A DNA stretch of 64,000 nt. Source: Duganella sp. BJB480 (GTDB lineage Bacteria > Pseudomonadota > Gammaproteobacteria > Burkholderiales > Burkholderiaceae_D). A program made the position numbers and the translations under genes. Positions 45,257 through 54,812 of the stretch are shown in pieces; position 1 is the stretch's first letter, and each line of letters begins with the position of its first letter. The stretch is taken from NCBI GenBank assembly GCA_003416985.1, contig QVIN01000006.1, positions 124,001 to 188,000 of the forward strand, given 5' to 3'. Under the pieces are notes generated by a model, which was not told the origin of the DNA, searched no databases, and saw only the letters and a list, made by a program, of their open reading frames with translations.

Positions 45257-45926
45257 GCACGGTCCCCAGCCACGGCGCCAGCAACACCATCAGGATGCCG
45301 CTGAAGATCATGGTCAGGCTGGCGACTGCGCCTTCCTGTGGGCCTATCTGACGCGCGGTGGTCAGCCCGAAGCCATGGGCCGCCGCGCCGAACGGCGCAC
45401 CGCGTGCGATACGCATCCGCAGCGGCATCAGGCCAAGCAGCGCCTGTCCCAGCAGGATGCCGAACAATCCGGTGATGATGACGAATATTCCCGTCAGCTG
45501 GGCGGAGCCGCCCAGGTGCCGCGTCGCCTCCAGCGCGAACGGCGTGGACACCGACCGCGCCAACAGGCTTTGCGCCATGCTGCCGTGCAGGCCAAGCAGG
45601 CGGTCCAGCAACAGCGTGCTGCCCACCGAGGCGGCGATGCCCGCGCAACTCCCCAGGCCCAGCGCCAGCCAATGCTGCTTGACCAGATCGCGGTACTGGT
45701 AGATCGGCAGCGCAAAGGCCACGGTCGCGGGGCCGAGCAGCCAAGGCAGCCAGCGGGTATCGCCGAAGTATTGCGAGAACGGCGTGGACGACAGCTCCAC
45801 CACGGCGATCAGGATGGCGGACGTCGCGATGGCCGGCGTGAGCCAAAAGTAGCGGTAGCGCCGGTACAAGGCCTGGTTTGCGTAAAACAGGCCGAGCGTC
45901 AGCAGCAGGAACAGCAGGGGCTTCAT
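45243..45926 (-). CDS. lrgB: LrgB/CidB-family membrane protein
   Basis: A 227-residue protein with about six to seven membrane segments. The LrgB core is seen in WLLGPATVAFALPIYQYRDLVKQHW, SVSTPFALEATRHLGGSAQLTG, and ARGAPFGAAAHGFGLTTAR. LrgAB/CidAB proteins resemble holin/antiholin pairs and take part in murein hydrolase control and pyruvate uptake in other bacteria. The ATG at 45926 overlaps the lrgA stop. Its 3' end overlaps the end of the convergent fusion-enzyme gene by 14 nt. Confidence 0.9.
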   Translation of the reverse strand: MKPLLFLLLTLGLFYANQALYRRYRYFWLTPAIATSAILIAVVELSSTPFSQYFGDTRWLPWLLGPATVAFALPIYQYRDLVKQHWLALGLGSCAGIAASVGSTLLLDRLLGLHGSMAQSLLARSVSTPFALEATRHLGGSAQLTGIFVIITGLFGILLGQALLGLMPLRMRIARGAPFGAAAHGFGLTTARQIGPQEGAVASLTMIFSGILMVLLAPWLGTVLTSA

Positions 45927-46330
45927 GCCGGTGCTCCCTTGCGTTGTACGCGCAAGCGTCGCAGGCGGCGGCCGCGATCCAGCCTGCACACCCATTCGAC
46001 TGTGAACGCGGTGGCCAGCAGCACGGCGATGAAGCCGAGGCCAATCGCGGCGAACAGCCGCAAGCCCTCGCTCTTCAGCAGGCCGGTGAACTGCACCACC
46101 GACACCACCAGCGGAATAAAGAACAGCAGCATATTCGACAGCAGCCAGTCCGCGCCATGTTCGACGGCGGCCGGGCGCACCGCGCCGCTCAGCAGCAGCG
46201 CGACCATCGCCAGCAGGCCGACAATGCCGCCGGAGAAGGGCAGCCCGAGCCAGGACGCCGCGCGGTCGGCGCCATACCAGGCGGCGATCAGCAACAGCAC
46301 TTGCGCGACAGTGGAAAAGAGACGTTTCAT
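45923..46330 (-). CDS. lrgA: LrgA/CidA-family membrane protein
   Basis: A 135-residue holin-like protein with four membrane segments. LPFSGGIVGLLAMVALLL and LLSNMLLFFIPLVVSVVQF are typical of the CidA/LrgA family. The C-terminus is a highly basic tail (RLDRGRRLRRLRVQRKG), likely cytoplasmic. It is coupled to lrgB and divergent from a LysR-type regulator with a 77-nt AT-rich gap. In known cases a CidR-like LysR regulator controls this pair. Confidence 0.88.
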   Translation of the reverse strand: MKRLFSTVAQVLLLIAAWYGADRAASWLGLPFSGGIVGLLAMVALLLSGAVRPAAVEHGADWLLSNMLLFFIPLVVSVVQFTGLLKSEGLRLFAAIGLGFIAVLLATAFTVEWVCRLDRGRRLRRLRVQRKGAPA

Positions 46331-46407
46331 GAGTCCATTCTAGGCGCGGCCGGTTAAAAGATAAAATGAATTAAAATTATGAAAATCATTCGAATATGGA
46401 ATAGATT

Positions 46408-47295
46408 ATGGACATCCGTTCGCTGCGCTATTTTGTCGCCGTGGTCGAGCAGCAGAGCTTCAGCCGCGCCGCCGAGCTGCTGCACGTGACCCAGCCCACC
46501 GTCAGCAAGATGGTGCAGCAGCTGGAGCAGTCGCTGAACCTGGTGCTGCTGGAACGCGTCGGCAAGCGCTTCACGCTGACCGACGCCGGCGGCGTGGTGC
46601 TGCAGCGTGGCCGCGCGCTGCTGGCGATGCACGAGGAGATGGGCGTCGAGCTGGCGGACCTGCAGCAGCTGCGGCGCGGCGACCTGCGCCTGGGTGTTAC
46701 GCAGCACGCGCACGCGCTGCTGGCGCCACTGCTGGCGGCCTACCACCGGCGACACCCGGACATCGAACTCAAATTGTTCGAAGGCGGCTCGCAGTCGATC
46801 GAACGGGACCTGCGCAACGGCACGCTGGAGATGGGCACCATGCTCGATTACCCGGCCAACGCCGGCATCTGGCAGGAGTTCGAGGGCTCGCAGCTGGTCC
46901 GTTCGCCCTTATGTCTGCTTGCGCCCGCCGATTCGGCCTGGCATGGCCGGCGCCGCGTGGCGCTGCGCGAACTGGCCGACAGCGCGTTCATCTTCTACGG
47001 CGAATCGTTCGCGCTGAACGACATCGTGGAAGACGCCTGCCGTGGAGCGGGATTCAAGCCGCGCATCAGCGGCCGTAGCGGACAGTGGGAATTCGTGGCG
47101 TCATTGGTGCGGCTGGGCGTGGGGATTACGCTGCTGCCCAAGGTGTTCTGTGACACGCTGCCGCGCGCGCAGTTCACGGTGGTGAGGCTGGAGGAACCAG
47201 CGCTCGACTGGAAGTTGATGCTGGCCTGGCGGCGCGGCGGACATCTCTCGTTCGCCGCGCGCGCCTGGCTGGACCTGGTCCGAAGTAAAACTTAG
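46408..47295 (+). CDS. LysR-family regulator (CidR-like position)
   Basis: A 295-residue LysR regulator. The N-terminal winged helix-turn-helix is MDIRSLRYFVAVVEQQSFS followed by AAELLHVTQPTVSKMVQQLE. The effector domain begins near residue 90 (LRLGVTQHAHALLAPLLAAY). It is divergent from lrgAB, the usual arrangement for a LysR regulator and its target, so it likely controls lrgAB. The upstream gap has an ATTCGAAT palindrome (46388-46395) that could be part of its site. The 3' end overlaps the TonB receptor gene by 4 nt. Confidence 0.92.
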   Translation: MDIRSLRYFVAVVEQQSFSRAAELLHVTQPTVSKMVQQLEQSLNLVLLERVGKRFTLTDAGGVVLQRGRALLAMHEEMGVELADLQQLRRGDLRLGVTQHAHALLAPLLAAYHRRHPDIELKLFEGGSQSIERDLRNGTLEMGTMLDYPANAGIWQEFEGSQLVRSPLCLLAPADSAWHGRRRVALRELADSAFIFYGESFALNDIVEDACRGAGFKPRISGRSGQWEFVASLVRLGVGITLLPKVFCDTLPRAQFTVVRLEEPALDWKLMLAWRRGGHLSFAARAWLDLVRSKT

Positions 47296-49976
47296 AAGTT
47301 ACCGCCGACGCGGACACCGAACATGCGCGGCTCGACGAAGGTGGCTCTCATGAAGCCGCCGTAGGTCGAATCGCCGCTGGTCTTCGCGTGGCTGTCCGAG
47401 ATATTGCGGACATACAGCTCGGCGTGCCATTTGTCGTCCGGCGCTTCCAGCCGCACCGACGCATCGCCCATCGCATACGCCTTCTGGTTGCGGCCGATGT
47501 GCGCGAAGTCCGAATTGAGCAGGTCGAAGTAGGCCTTGTCGCGCCAGTTCACCTTCACATACGGGATCACCTTGTAGCCGTTCTCCAGGCCGAACTCCTG
47601 CGAGAAGTTGATGTTGAACTGGTACTTCGGCGTGTTCGGCAGGTGGTTGCCCTCGATGTTGGCGAGGCGGCGGCCCAGCAGCGTCTTGTCGGAACCGTTG
47701 TAGACGGCAGGGCAGGCCGGCAGGCCGAGTTCCGTCCTCACGTCGCACTGGTAGTCGTCGCTGTAGGAGTTGAAGTTGTGGACGGAGGTGTTGATGTAGG
47801 CGAAACCGCCGCCGACACGGCCACCGCGCCATGGCTTGTAGTCCCACTCCAGTTCCAGGCCGGGGATGTTCACCTTGCCGACGTTGATGGTGCGCCAGGT
47901 TTCATACACATCGCACTTCGGCTGGTCGGCCGGGCAAGGCAGGCCGTTGTCCGGGATGATCTGGTTGACGAAGTAGGTGCCGGTCAGCTGCATGCCCTTG
48001 TACTTCATGAAGAAGGCGGTGGCAGAAAGGCTCAGCGTATTGTCCAGGAACTTGCCCTTGAAGCCCAGCTCATAGTTGGTCACGGTCTCGGGATCGTAAG
48101 GCAGGAAGGTGACCACGCCCGGCTTGCCGTCCGCGCACTTGTGGTAGTTGCAGCTGTCGGTCTTGTCGGCGAAGCCGCCGGCCTTGTAGCCGGTCGATAC
48201 CGAGGCGTAGACCATCTTGTTGTTGTCCAGCTGCTTCTGCAGACCGAGGCGCCAGGTGACTTTTTTCCAGTCCTGCTTATGGTCGTTGGAGGTCGGCGCC
48301 CCGTACAGGTGATAGGCCGCGACGCTGCCGCCCATGCCCGGCGTGAGGTCGGTGCCGTCGTGGACGTGGAAGCCCGGCGTGCCCGGCGTGCCTTGCGAAT
48401 ACAGGCCGTTGTAATAGGCCGTATCGCCGATCCAGTTGGCGCCATAGACTTCGCCGCCCTTGTCCTCTTTGCTGTCAAGGCTGTAGCGGGCGCCGACGGT
48501 GGCGGTCCAGGTGGGGATGAACTTCCAGTCCGCCTGCGCAAACGCGGCCTTCGCATCGACCTGGCGGTTGGGCTGGTGATACAGCACGCTGCCTACATCG
48601 CCGTACGGCTTCTGGATGGTGTTGGTGATCTCGTAGTCGATGTTGTTCCGCTCATGCATCCAGAACAAGCCGCCCACGTATTGCAGGTTGCCCAGCTGCT
48701 GCTTCAACTGCGCCTCGTGCACGGTCGACAGGTAGCGCGAATCGAGCGTGCGGTGGTAGGAATCGGTCAGCGGCCACGTGCCCCAGTTCCCGCCGGCCAT
48801 ATTCGGGTACTGGCCGTTGACCTGGAACGGCGCGGCGTTCTGCAGGCCCTTGTCGTCGTCGGTGATCTCGCTGCGGCGCTGGTCGGCCACCTGGAAGGTG
48901 TAGTCGAAGTTGGTGTGGTCGTTGATGTTCCAGTTGACGCCAGTGCGCAGCGTGCGGATCTTCATGTCGATGTGACCGGGCACGTTGACGTTGATGTCCC
49001 ACTTGCCCTGGTCCGTGCAGGCGTAGCGTGTGCCGGCGCCGGCGTCGCAGTCGCGGAAGGCGGCGCCGCCGGCGCTGGAATCCTGGAACTCCTCATACGA
49101 TGCCTTGGCGGTGACGTCCTTGTTCACCTTCAGCTGGGCGGAGAGGCGACCGGCCCATTCGTTCTGGTTGGTGTAGTACTCGCTCGGACCGACCGGGCGG
49201 TTGAAGCGCTGGTCCACGTCCGGCTTGCCGTTCGGGATCCAGCCCAGCGCCGGGGCGTTGGCTTCGCTCACGTCGCGGGACTGGTTGGCGTAGCCGTCGC
49301 GCTTGACCTTCATGAACGTGGCGCGCAGCGCCAGCGCGTCGTTGACGACGACGTTCTGCACCAGTGACAGCTGCTTCTTGTTGTAGTTGCCGAGGTCCAG
49401 ATCGGCCTTGCCGTAGTTGCCGGTCCAATCGGGTTTGGCGGGGATGACGTTGATGCTGCCGCCGGTGGAGTTACGGCCGAACAGCGTGCCTTGCGGGCCG
49501 CGCAGCACCTCGACCTGATCGAGGTCGAACATCAGCGCCTGCGCGCCCTGCGGCCGTGGCGAGTACATGCCGTCGACGTGGAAGCCGACCGCCGGGTCGC
49601 CGGTCTCGGTGAAGTTGGTCGAGGTGATGCCGCGGATGGTGATCTGCACCGCCGAATCGAGGCCAGTGTTTTCGATGACGACGTTGGGCATTTCGCCGCT
49701 CAAGTCGCGCAGGCTGGTGGCGCCTTTGCGGGTCAGCTGGTCCTGGCTCAGCGCGGTGACGGCGAGCGGGGTACGCAGCAGCGAAGTCGAATACCGGGTC
49801 GCGGTCACTTTGACTTCGGGGATCTGGTCGGGATTGGTGATGACCGGCGCCGTGGCCGCGTCTGCTGCGGCGCCGTTGTTAGCGCTATCATTCTGCGCAT
49901 TTGCTGCGATGGTCATGAAGCCGCAGGCACTGGCCACAGCCAGGCTCATGAGAGTCCTTCTCGTTGGTTCAAGCAT
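47292..49976 (-). CDS. TonB-dependent receptor, probably of the mannan regulon
   Basis: An 894-residue outer-membrane receptor. After the signal peptide (cleavage near ANAQ) comes a TonB-box-like EVKVTATR, a plug (TPLAVTALSQDQLTRKGA, VQITIRGITS, VEVLRGPQGTLFGRNSTGG) and a long barrel ending in GVRVGGNF. It is closely related along its length to the receptor at 57504, sharing LMFDLDQVEVLRGPQGTLFG. Its promoter region has the same composite element as the LacI gene and the transporter operon, and a LacI-operator-like palindrome lies within its 5' coding part. This points to import of mannooligosaccharides. Ligand assignment is inference. Confidence 0.92.
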   Translation of the reverse strand: MLEPTRRTLMSLAVASACGFMTIAANAQNDSANNGAAADAATAPVITNPDQIPEVKVTATRYSTSLLRTPLAVTALSQDQLTRKGATSLRDLSGEMPNVVIENTGLDSAVQITIRGITSTNFTETGDPAVGFHVDGMYSPRPQGAQALMFDLDQVEVLRGPQGTLFGRNSTGGSINVIPAKPDWTGNYGKADLDLGNYNKKQLSLVQNVVVNDALALRATFMKVKRDGYANQSRDVSEANAPALGWIPNGKPDVDQRFNRPVGPSEYYTNQNEWAGRLSAQLKVNKDVTAKASYEEFQDSSAGGAAFRDCDAGAGTRYACTDQGKWDINVNVPGHIDMKIRTLRTGVNWNINDHTNFDYTFQVADQRRSEITDDDKGLQNAAPFQVNGQYPNMAGGNWGTWPLTDSYHRTLDSRYLSTVHEAQLKQQLGNLQYVGGLFWMHERNNIDYEITNTIQKPYGDVGSVLYHQPNRQVDAKAAFAQADWKFIPTWTATVGARYSLDSKEDKGGEVYGANWIGDTAYYNGLYSQGTPGTPGFHVHDGTDLTPGMGGSVAAYHLYGAPTSNDHKQDWKKVTWRLGLQKQLDNNKMVYASVSTGYKAGGFADKTDSCNYHKCADGKPGVVTFLPYDPETVTNYELGFKGKFLDNTLSLSATAFFMKYKGMQLTGTYFVNQIIPDNGLPCPADQPKCDVYETWRTINVGKVNIPGLELEWDYKPWRGGRVGGGFAYINTSVHNFNSYSDDYQCDVRTELGLPACPAVYNGSDKTLLGRRLANIEGNHLPNTPKYQFNINFSQEFGLENGYKVIPYVKVNWRDKAYFDLLNSDFAHIGRNQKAYAMGDASVRLEAPDDKWHAELYVRNISDSHAKTSGDSTYGGFMRATFVEPRMFGVRVGGNF
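49877..49890. promoter_or_regulatory. LacI-operator-like palindrome inside the TonB receptor 5' end
   Basis: TGTTAGCGCTATCA is a 14-bp palindrome with one mismatched pair, about 90 nt inside the receptor gene. Its core TTAGCGCTA is identical to that of the palindrome at the GH5 start (37645-37656). Confidence 0.42.
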
Positions 49977-50087
49977 TTCATCTCCTTGTTGTCATTAATT
50001 ATGGGCGCTGTTTGTTGCGCCTTATGGGTCAGTGGATCGCCATGGCCAGAGGCGGCCGCGCTCGGGATGTAGCAATCTGACAATTCA

Positions 50088-50160
50088 GTATTGCATTCCA
50101 AAAAGTTGACGGTCAAACGAAACGAAAATAGGCGCAGCAGTTTATTTACCTTTACTAAAC
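50088..50160 (-). promoter_or_regulatory. Operator C and promoter of the TonB receptor gene
   Basis: GTTTAT-N9-CTAAAC (50140-50160), 21 bp, then GTTTGACC on the minus strand (complement of 50111-50118), then a 17-bp spacer from TTGACC to CAATAC (complement of 50088-50093). In promoter orientation the site begins GTTTAGTAAA, exactly as site A. It points at the receptor at 49976, 111 nt downstream of the putative -10. Confidence 0.66.
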
Positions 50161-50410
50161 ACGCGGCGCGGCGCGCGATCTGCCGTCTCGCAACAACAAC
50201 AATCGGGCCTTTTTGTTAAGTTTTGTAAGTTTTCCTTGCGAATCCTTGCGGAACGCTGCCGATGCTTCTCCGCATTCCCCCTGTCGCGTCCCGTCGGCGG
50301 TAAGGAAACGTAACGCCGTCTTCCTGTTGCGGGAATTTATTCCAATGAATTCAATGGCTTAGATTGTTCGTTCTATCAGGCAACTCACTCGTCTGTCACA
50401 GAAAAGCCGA

Positions 50411-50419
50411 TGCTAGAAT
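50411..50419 (+). promoter_or_regulatory. Extended -10 box of the sugar ABC importer
   Basis: TGCTAGAAT (50411-50419) is an extended -10 (TG-n-TAGAAT) about 42 nt before the binding-protein ATG. The upstream CTGTCA (50393-50398) is a poor -35 at 15 bp, which extended -10 promoters tolerate. Confidence 0.45.
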
Positions 50420-50460
50420 AAATTCATCGTTGTAAATAAAGCCATGCAAAGGATTCAAAT

Positions 50461-51711
50461 ATGCAAGTACGCCGGATTGTTCGCCACGCTCTGTTGATCG
50501 CCATGTTTTCCGCCCAGGCCGCGCAGGCCGGCACGCTGGTGATCGAAAGTTGGCGCGTCGACGACAAGACGTTGTGGGAAAGGGTGCTGCTGCCGGCCTT
50601 CGAGAAAAACAATCCCGGCATCGAGGTCAAGTTCGCGCCGACCGCGCCGACCGAATACGACTCCAGCCTGGCCGCGCGCCTGGCCGGCGGCACGGCGGGC
50701 GACCTGATCGCCTGCCGGCCGTTCGATGTGTCGCTGTCGCTGTATAAGAAGGGCCATCTGGATAAGCTGGACGGCAAGCCGGGAATGCAGAATTTCCCGG
50801 CCACGTCCACCGTGGCGTGGCAGACCGACGACGGCAAGGACACCTTCTGCATGCCGGTGGCCTCGGTGATCCACGGCTTTTTGTACAACAAGAAGATATT
50901 CAAGAAGCTGAACCTGCAACCGCCCAAGACGGTGGATGAATTCTTCGCCGTGCTGGAGGCGCTGAAAAAGGGCGGCGTGTCGCCGCTGGCGTTGGGCACC
51001 GCCGACCAGTGGGAATCGAGCCAAATGGTTTATACCAATATCGGCCCCAATTTCTGGCGCGGCGAGGAAGGGCGCAAGGCGCTGATCGCCGGCAAAGCCA
51101 AGCTGACCGACGCGCCGTTCGTGGAAGCGCTGCAGTTCGAACAGCGGATGGGCACTTACCTGGGCAAGGGCGCCAGCGCGCAAACCTACGGCGACAGCCA
51201 GAACCAGTTCGCGCTGGGCCGCGCGGCGATCTATCCGACCGGCTCGTGGGACATCTCGTATTTCGCGCAGACGCCGGGACTGGAGCTGGGCGCGTTTCCG
51301 CCGCCGGTGCGCAAGGCGGGCGACCCGTGCTTCATCTCCGACCACATGGACATCGGCATCGGCATCAACAAGAAGTCCCGCAACAAGGAGGACGCCTACA
51401 AATTCCTGGCCTGGGTGGGCTCGCAGGAATTCGCGGACATCTACACCAACCGCGTGACCGGCTTCTTCTCGCTGTCGAACCACCTGATCTCGGTGCGCGA
51501 TCCGGTGGCCAAGCAGATGGCGGAGTGGCGCGGCAGCTGCGCCTCCACCATCCGCTTCAACGCGCAGGTGCTCAATCGCGGACAGCCCAGCATGGAGAGC
51601 GAACTTTGGAACGTCAACGCCCAGGTATTGAACGGCAAGCTGGCGCCCAAGGACGCGGCGACAAAGCTTCAAAACGGTTTTGCGAAGTGGTACAAGCCAC
51701 AGCAAAAGTAG
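50461..51711 (+). CDS. Sugar ABC transporter substrate-binding protein
   Basis: A 416-residue periplasmic binding protein of the family-1 (CUT1) kind. The signal peptide ends at AQAG (about residue 23). Typical segments are TLVIESWRVDDKTLWERVLLP, AARLAGGTAGDLIACRPF, FLYNKKIFKKLNLQPPKTV followed by DEFFAVLEAL, and AAIYPTGSWDISYF. AAGGA lies 7 nt before the ATG. A strong hairpin terminator separates it from the permease genes, so it is likely made in excess over them. The ligand is probably a di- or oligosaccharide. The downstream GH20 suggests GlcNAc-containing sugars, but this is inference. Confidence 0.92.
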   Translation: MQVRRIVRHALLIAMFSAQAAQAGTLVIESWRVDDKTLWERVLLPAFEKNNPGIEVKFAPTAPTEYDSSLAARLAGGTAGDLIACRPFDVSLSLYKKGHLDKLDGKPGMQNFPATSTVAWQTDDGKDTFCMPVASVIHGFLYNKKIFKKLNLQPPKTVDEFFAVLEALKKGGVSPLALGTADQWESSQMVYTNIGPNFWRGEEGRKALIAGKAKLTDAPFVEALQFEQRMGTYLGKGASAQTYGDSQNQFALGRAAIYPTGSWDISYFAQTPGLELGAFPPPVRKAGDPCFISDHMDIGIGINKKSRNKEDAYKFLAWVGSQEFADIYTNRVTGFFSLSNHLISVRDPVAKQMAEWRGSCASTIRFNAQVLNRGQPSMESELWNVNAQVLNGKLAPKDAATKLQNGFAKWYKPQQK

Positions 51712-51751
51712 TATCACACCAATCCCTCCCCCTGATTGTGTGATTCCTTTG

Positions 51752-51784
51752 GCCGGCGCCGGGCGCGGCGCCGGCTCTTTTTTT
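51752..51784 (+). terminator. Strong hairpin terminator/attenuator after the binding-protein gene
   Basis: A perfect 9-bp stem GCCGGCGCC/GGCGCCGGC (51752-51760 with 51767-51775), loop GGGCGC, followed by TCTTTTTTT. It lies between binding protein and permease within the same operon, so partial termination would lower permease expression. Confidence 0.88.
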
Positions 51785-51805
51785 GCCCGAATTCTGGAGG
51801 CTTAC

Positions 51806-52732
51806 TTGAAACATGCGGTTAATACGGTGCGGCCCTGGCAGTTGCTGATGTTCCTGGCGCCGGCGGTGATCGTCTACTCCCTGTTTAGCGCGCTGCCGCT
51901 GGTGCAGACGCTGGCGCAGGGCTTCTTCAGCGCCGACGACAGCGGCAAGGCCACCTTCGTCGGCCTGGAGAACTTCCGCACCATCCTGCTCGATCCCGAC
52001 TGGTCGGCGGGCTTCTGGAATGCGATGGCCAACAACGCCAAATTCTTCTGCATTCATATGCTGCTGCAGAACCCCATTGGCCTGCTGCTGGCGACGCTGT
52101 TTAGTTTGAAGGGTCTGCGCGGCGCCCGTACCTACCGCACGCTGATCTTTTTGCCGACGCTTCTGTCGGTGGTGATCATCGGCTTTATCTGGCAGCTGAT
52201 CCTGTCGCCGCTGTGGGGCGTGGGCGAGAAGCTGATGGGCTTTGCCGGCCTGGCCGAGTGGTTCGCGCCGTGGATGGGGCAGGAGGAAACCGCGCTGGCC
52301 ACGCTGTCGATGATCTCCGTGTGGCAGTACATCGGCATGCCGATGATGCTGATCTACGCGGCGCTGCTGGCGGTACCGGAGGAGATCGTGGAGGCGGCCC
52401 ACGTGGAGGGCGCCAGCGCACTGCGCATCTTCTGGCAGATCAAGCTGCCGCTGATCTACCCGACACTGGGTCTTGTGACGATACTGACCTTCGTCGCCAA
52501 CTTCAACGCCTTTGACCTGATCTACTCGATCAAGGGCGCGTTGGCCGGGCCGAATTATTCGACCGACATCCTGGGCACGCTGTTCTACCGCACCTTCTTC
52601 GGCTATCAGGCGCAGGTGGGCAACGCCTATCTCGGTTCCGCCGTCGCCACGCTGATGTTCCTGGTGATCCTCGCTGGCGTGGGTATATATTTTGTCGGTG
52701 TCCAGCGCAGGCTGACCCGCTTTGCACTGTGA
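51806..52732 (+). CDS. Sugar ABC transporter permease 1 (CUT1, MalF-like)
   Basis: A 308-residue inner-membrane permease with six membrane segments. The ATPase-contact loop is EEIVEAAHVEGASALRIFWQ then IKLPLIYP (EAA motif). I place the start at TTG 51806, 5 nt after GGAGG (51796-51800); the longer frame would run back through the terminator hairpin. It forms the translocation pore with permease 2. Confidence 0.92.
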   Translation: MKHAVNTVRPWQLLMFLAPAVIVYSLFSALPLVQTLAQGFFSADDSGKATFVGLENFRTILLDPDWSAGFWNAMANNAKFFCIHMLLQNPIGLLLATLFSLKGLRGARTYRTLIFLPTLLSVVIIGFIWQLILSPLWGVGEKLMGFAGLAEWFAPWMGQEETALATLSMISVWQYIGMPMMLIYAALLAVPEEIVEAAHVEGASALRIFWQIKLPLIYPTLGLVTILTFVANFNAFDLIYSIKGALAGPNYSTDILGTLFYRTFFGYQAQVGNAYLGSAVATLMFLVILAGVGIYFVGVQRRLTRFAL

Positions 52733-52742
52733 GGGCCGCGCC

Positions 52743-53609
52743 ATGACCGCTATCGCCATGAACCCGACCGCGCCGCTGGCCAGCCGCTTCGACCTGGGCC
52801 GCCTGATGGTGCACGCCACGCTGATCGCCTACACCGTGCTGGCGCTGTTCCCGATCGCGCTGATCCTGATTAACTCGGTCAAGACCCGCGCCGCCATCTT
52901 CGACGATCCGCTGGCGCTGCCGACGATGGAATCGCTGACCTTCATCGGCTTCCAGAAGGTCCTCGCCAGCACCAACTTCCTGCTCTACTTCGGCAACAGC
53001 TTATACGTGACGCTGGCGGCGCTGTTGTGCATCGTGCTGTTCGGCGCCATGGCCGCGTGGGCGCTGTCGGAGTACAGCTTCATGGGCAACCGGGTGCTGA
53101 CGTTGTTCCTCGCACTCGGCATCATGATCCCGATCCGCCTCGGCACGGTGTCGATCCTGGAGCTGATGGTCAAGCTGGACCTGGTCAATACCTTGTCTGC
53201 GCTGATCCTGGTGTACACGGCGCAGGGCCTGCCGCTGGCGATCATGATCCTGTCCGAATTCATGCGCCAGGTGCCGTCGGAACTGAAGGACGCGGCGCGC
53301 TGCGACGGCGTCGGCGAGGTGCGGATCTTCTTCCAGGTGATCCTGCCGCTGATACGGCCGGCGATTGCGACGGTGGCGGTGTTCACCATGATCCCGGCCT
53401 GGAACGACTTGTGGTTCCCGCTGATCCTGGCGCCGTCCGACCGCACCAAGACCGTCACGCTGGGCGTGCAGCAGTTCATCGGCCAGTACGTCACCGACTG
53501 GAATTCCGTGCTGGCGGCGCTGTCGCTGGCGGTGATCCCGATGCTGATTTTGTACGCGGTCTTTTCGCGTCAGTTGATCCGCGGCCTGACGGCCGGCGCG
53601 GTCAAGTAA
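52743..53609 (+). CDS. Sugar ABC transporter permease 2 (CUT1, MalG-like)
   Basis: A 288-residue permease with six membrane segments and the EAA loop ELKDAARCDGVGEVRIFFQV then ILPLIRP. The ATG at 52743 begins 10 nt after the stop of permease 1; the few codons upstream in frame overlap that gene and are left out. The C-terminus (LIRGLTAGAVK) is typical of MalG-type partners. Confidence 0.93.
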   Translation: MTAIAMNPTAPLASRFDLGRLMVHATLIAYTVLALFPIALILINSVKTRAAIFDDPLALPTMESLTFIGFQKVLASTNFLLYFGNSLYVTLAALLCIVLFGAMAAWALSEYSFMGNRVLTLFLALGIMIPIRLGTVSILELMVKLDLVNTLSALILVYTAQGLPLAIMILSEFMRQVPSELKDAARCDGVGEVRIFFQVILPLIRPAIATVAVFTMIPAWNDLWFPLILAPSDRTKTVTLGVQQFIGQYVTDWNSVLAALSLAVIPMLILYAVFSRQLIRGLTAGAVK

Positions 53610-53633
53610 CCCAACAACAGAAAGAGGAATGTA

Positions 53634-54773
<1,140 letters not shown>

Positions 54774-54812
54774 TATCGATGCGGTTCATCTTTTTCACAC
54801 AAGGAGAATTGA

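Larger units (their letters stand above)
49977..50460. other. Divergent regulatory region without genes (TonB receptor / ABC importer)
   Basis: A 484-bp non-coding region. The left half holds operator C and the receptor promoter. The right half has T-rich near-repeats (TTTTGTTAAGTTTTGTAAG, about 50210-50230), a palindrome GGAATTTATTCC (50332-50343 region) and an extended -10 box before the binding-protein gene. No open frame of note and no hairpin with T-run was seen. Confidence 0.7.

Noticed and set aside
51680..51805. ATG start of permease 1 at 51680
   Set aside because: The extension would overlap the end of the binding-protein gene and translate through the terminator hairpin; TTG 51806 has a good GGAGG site.
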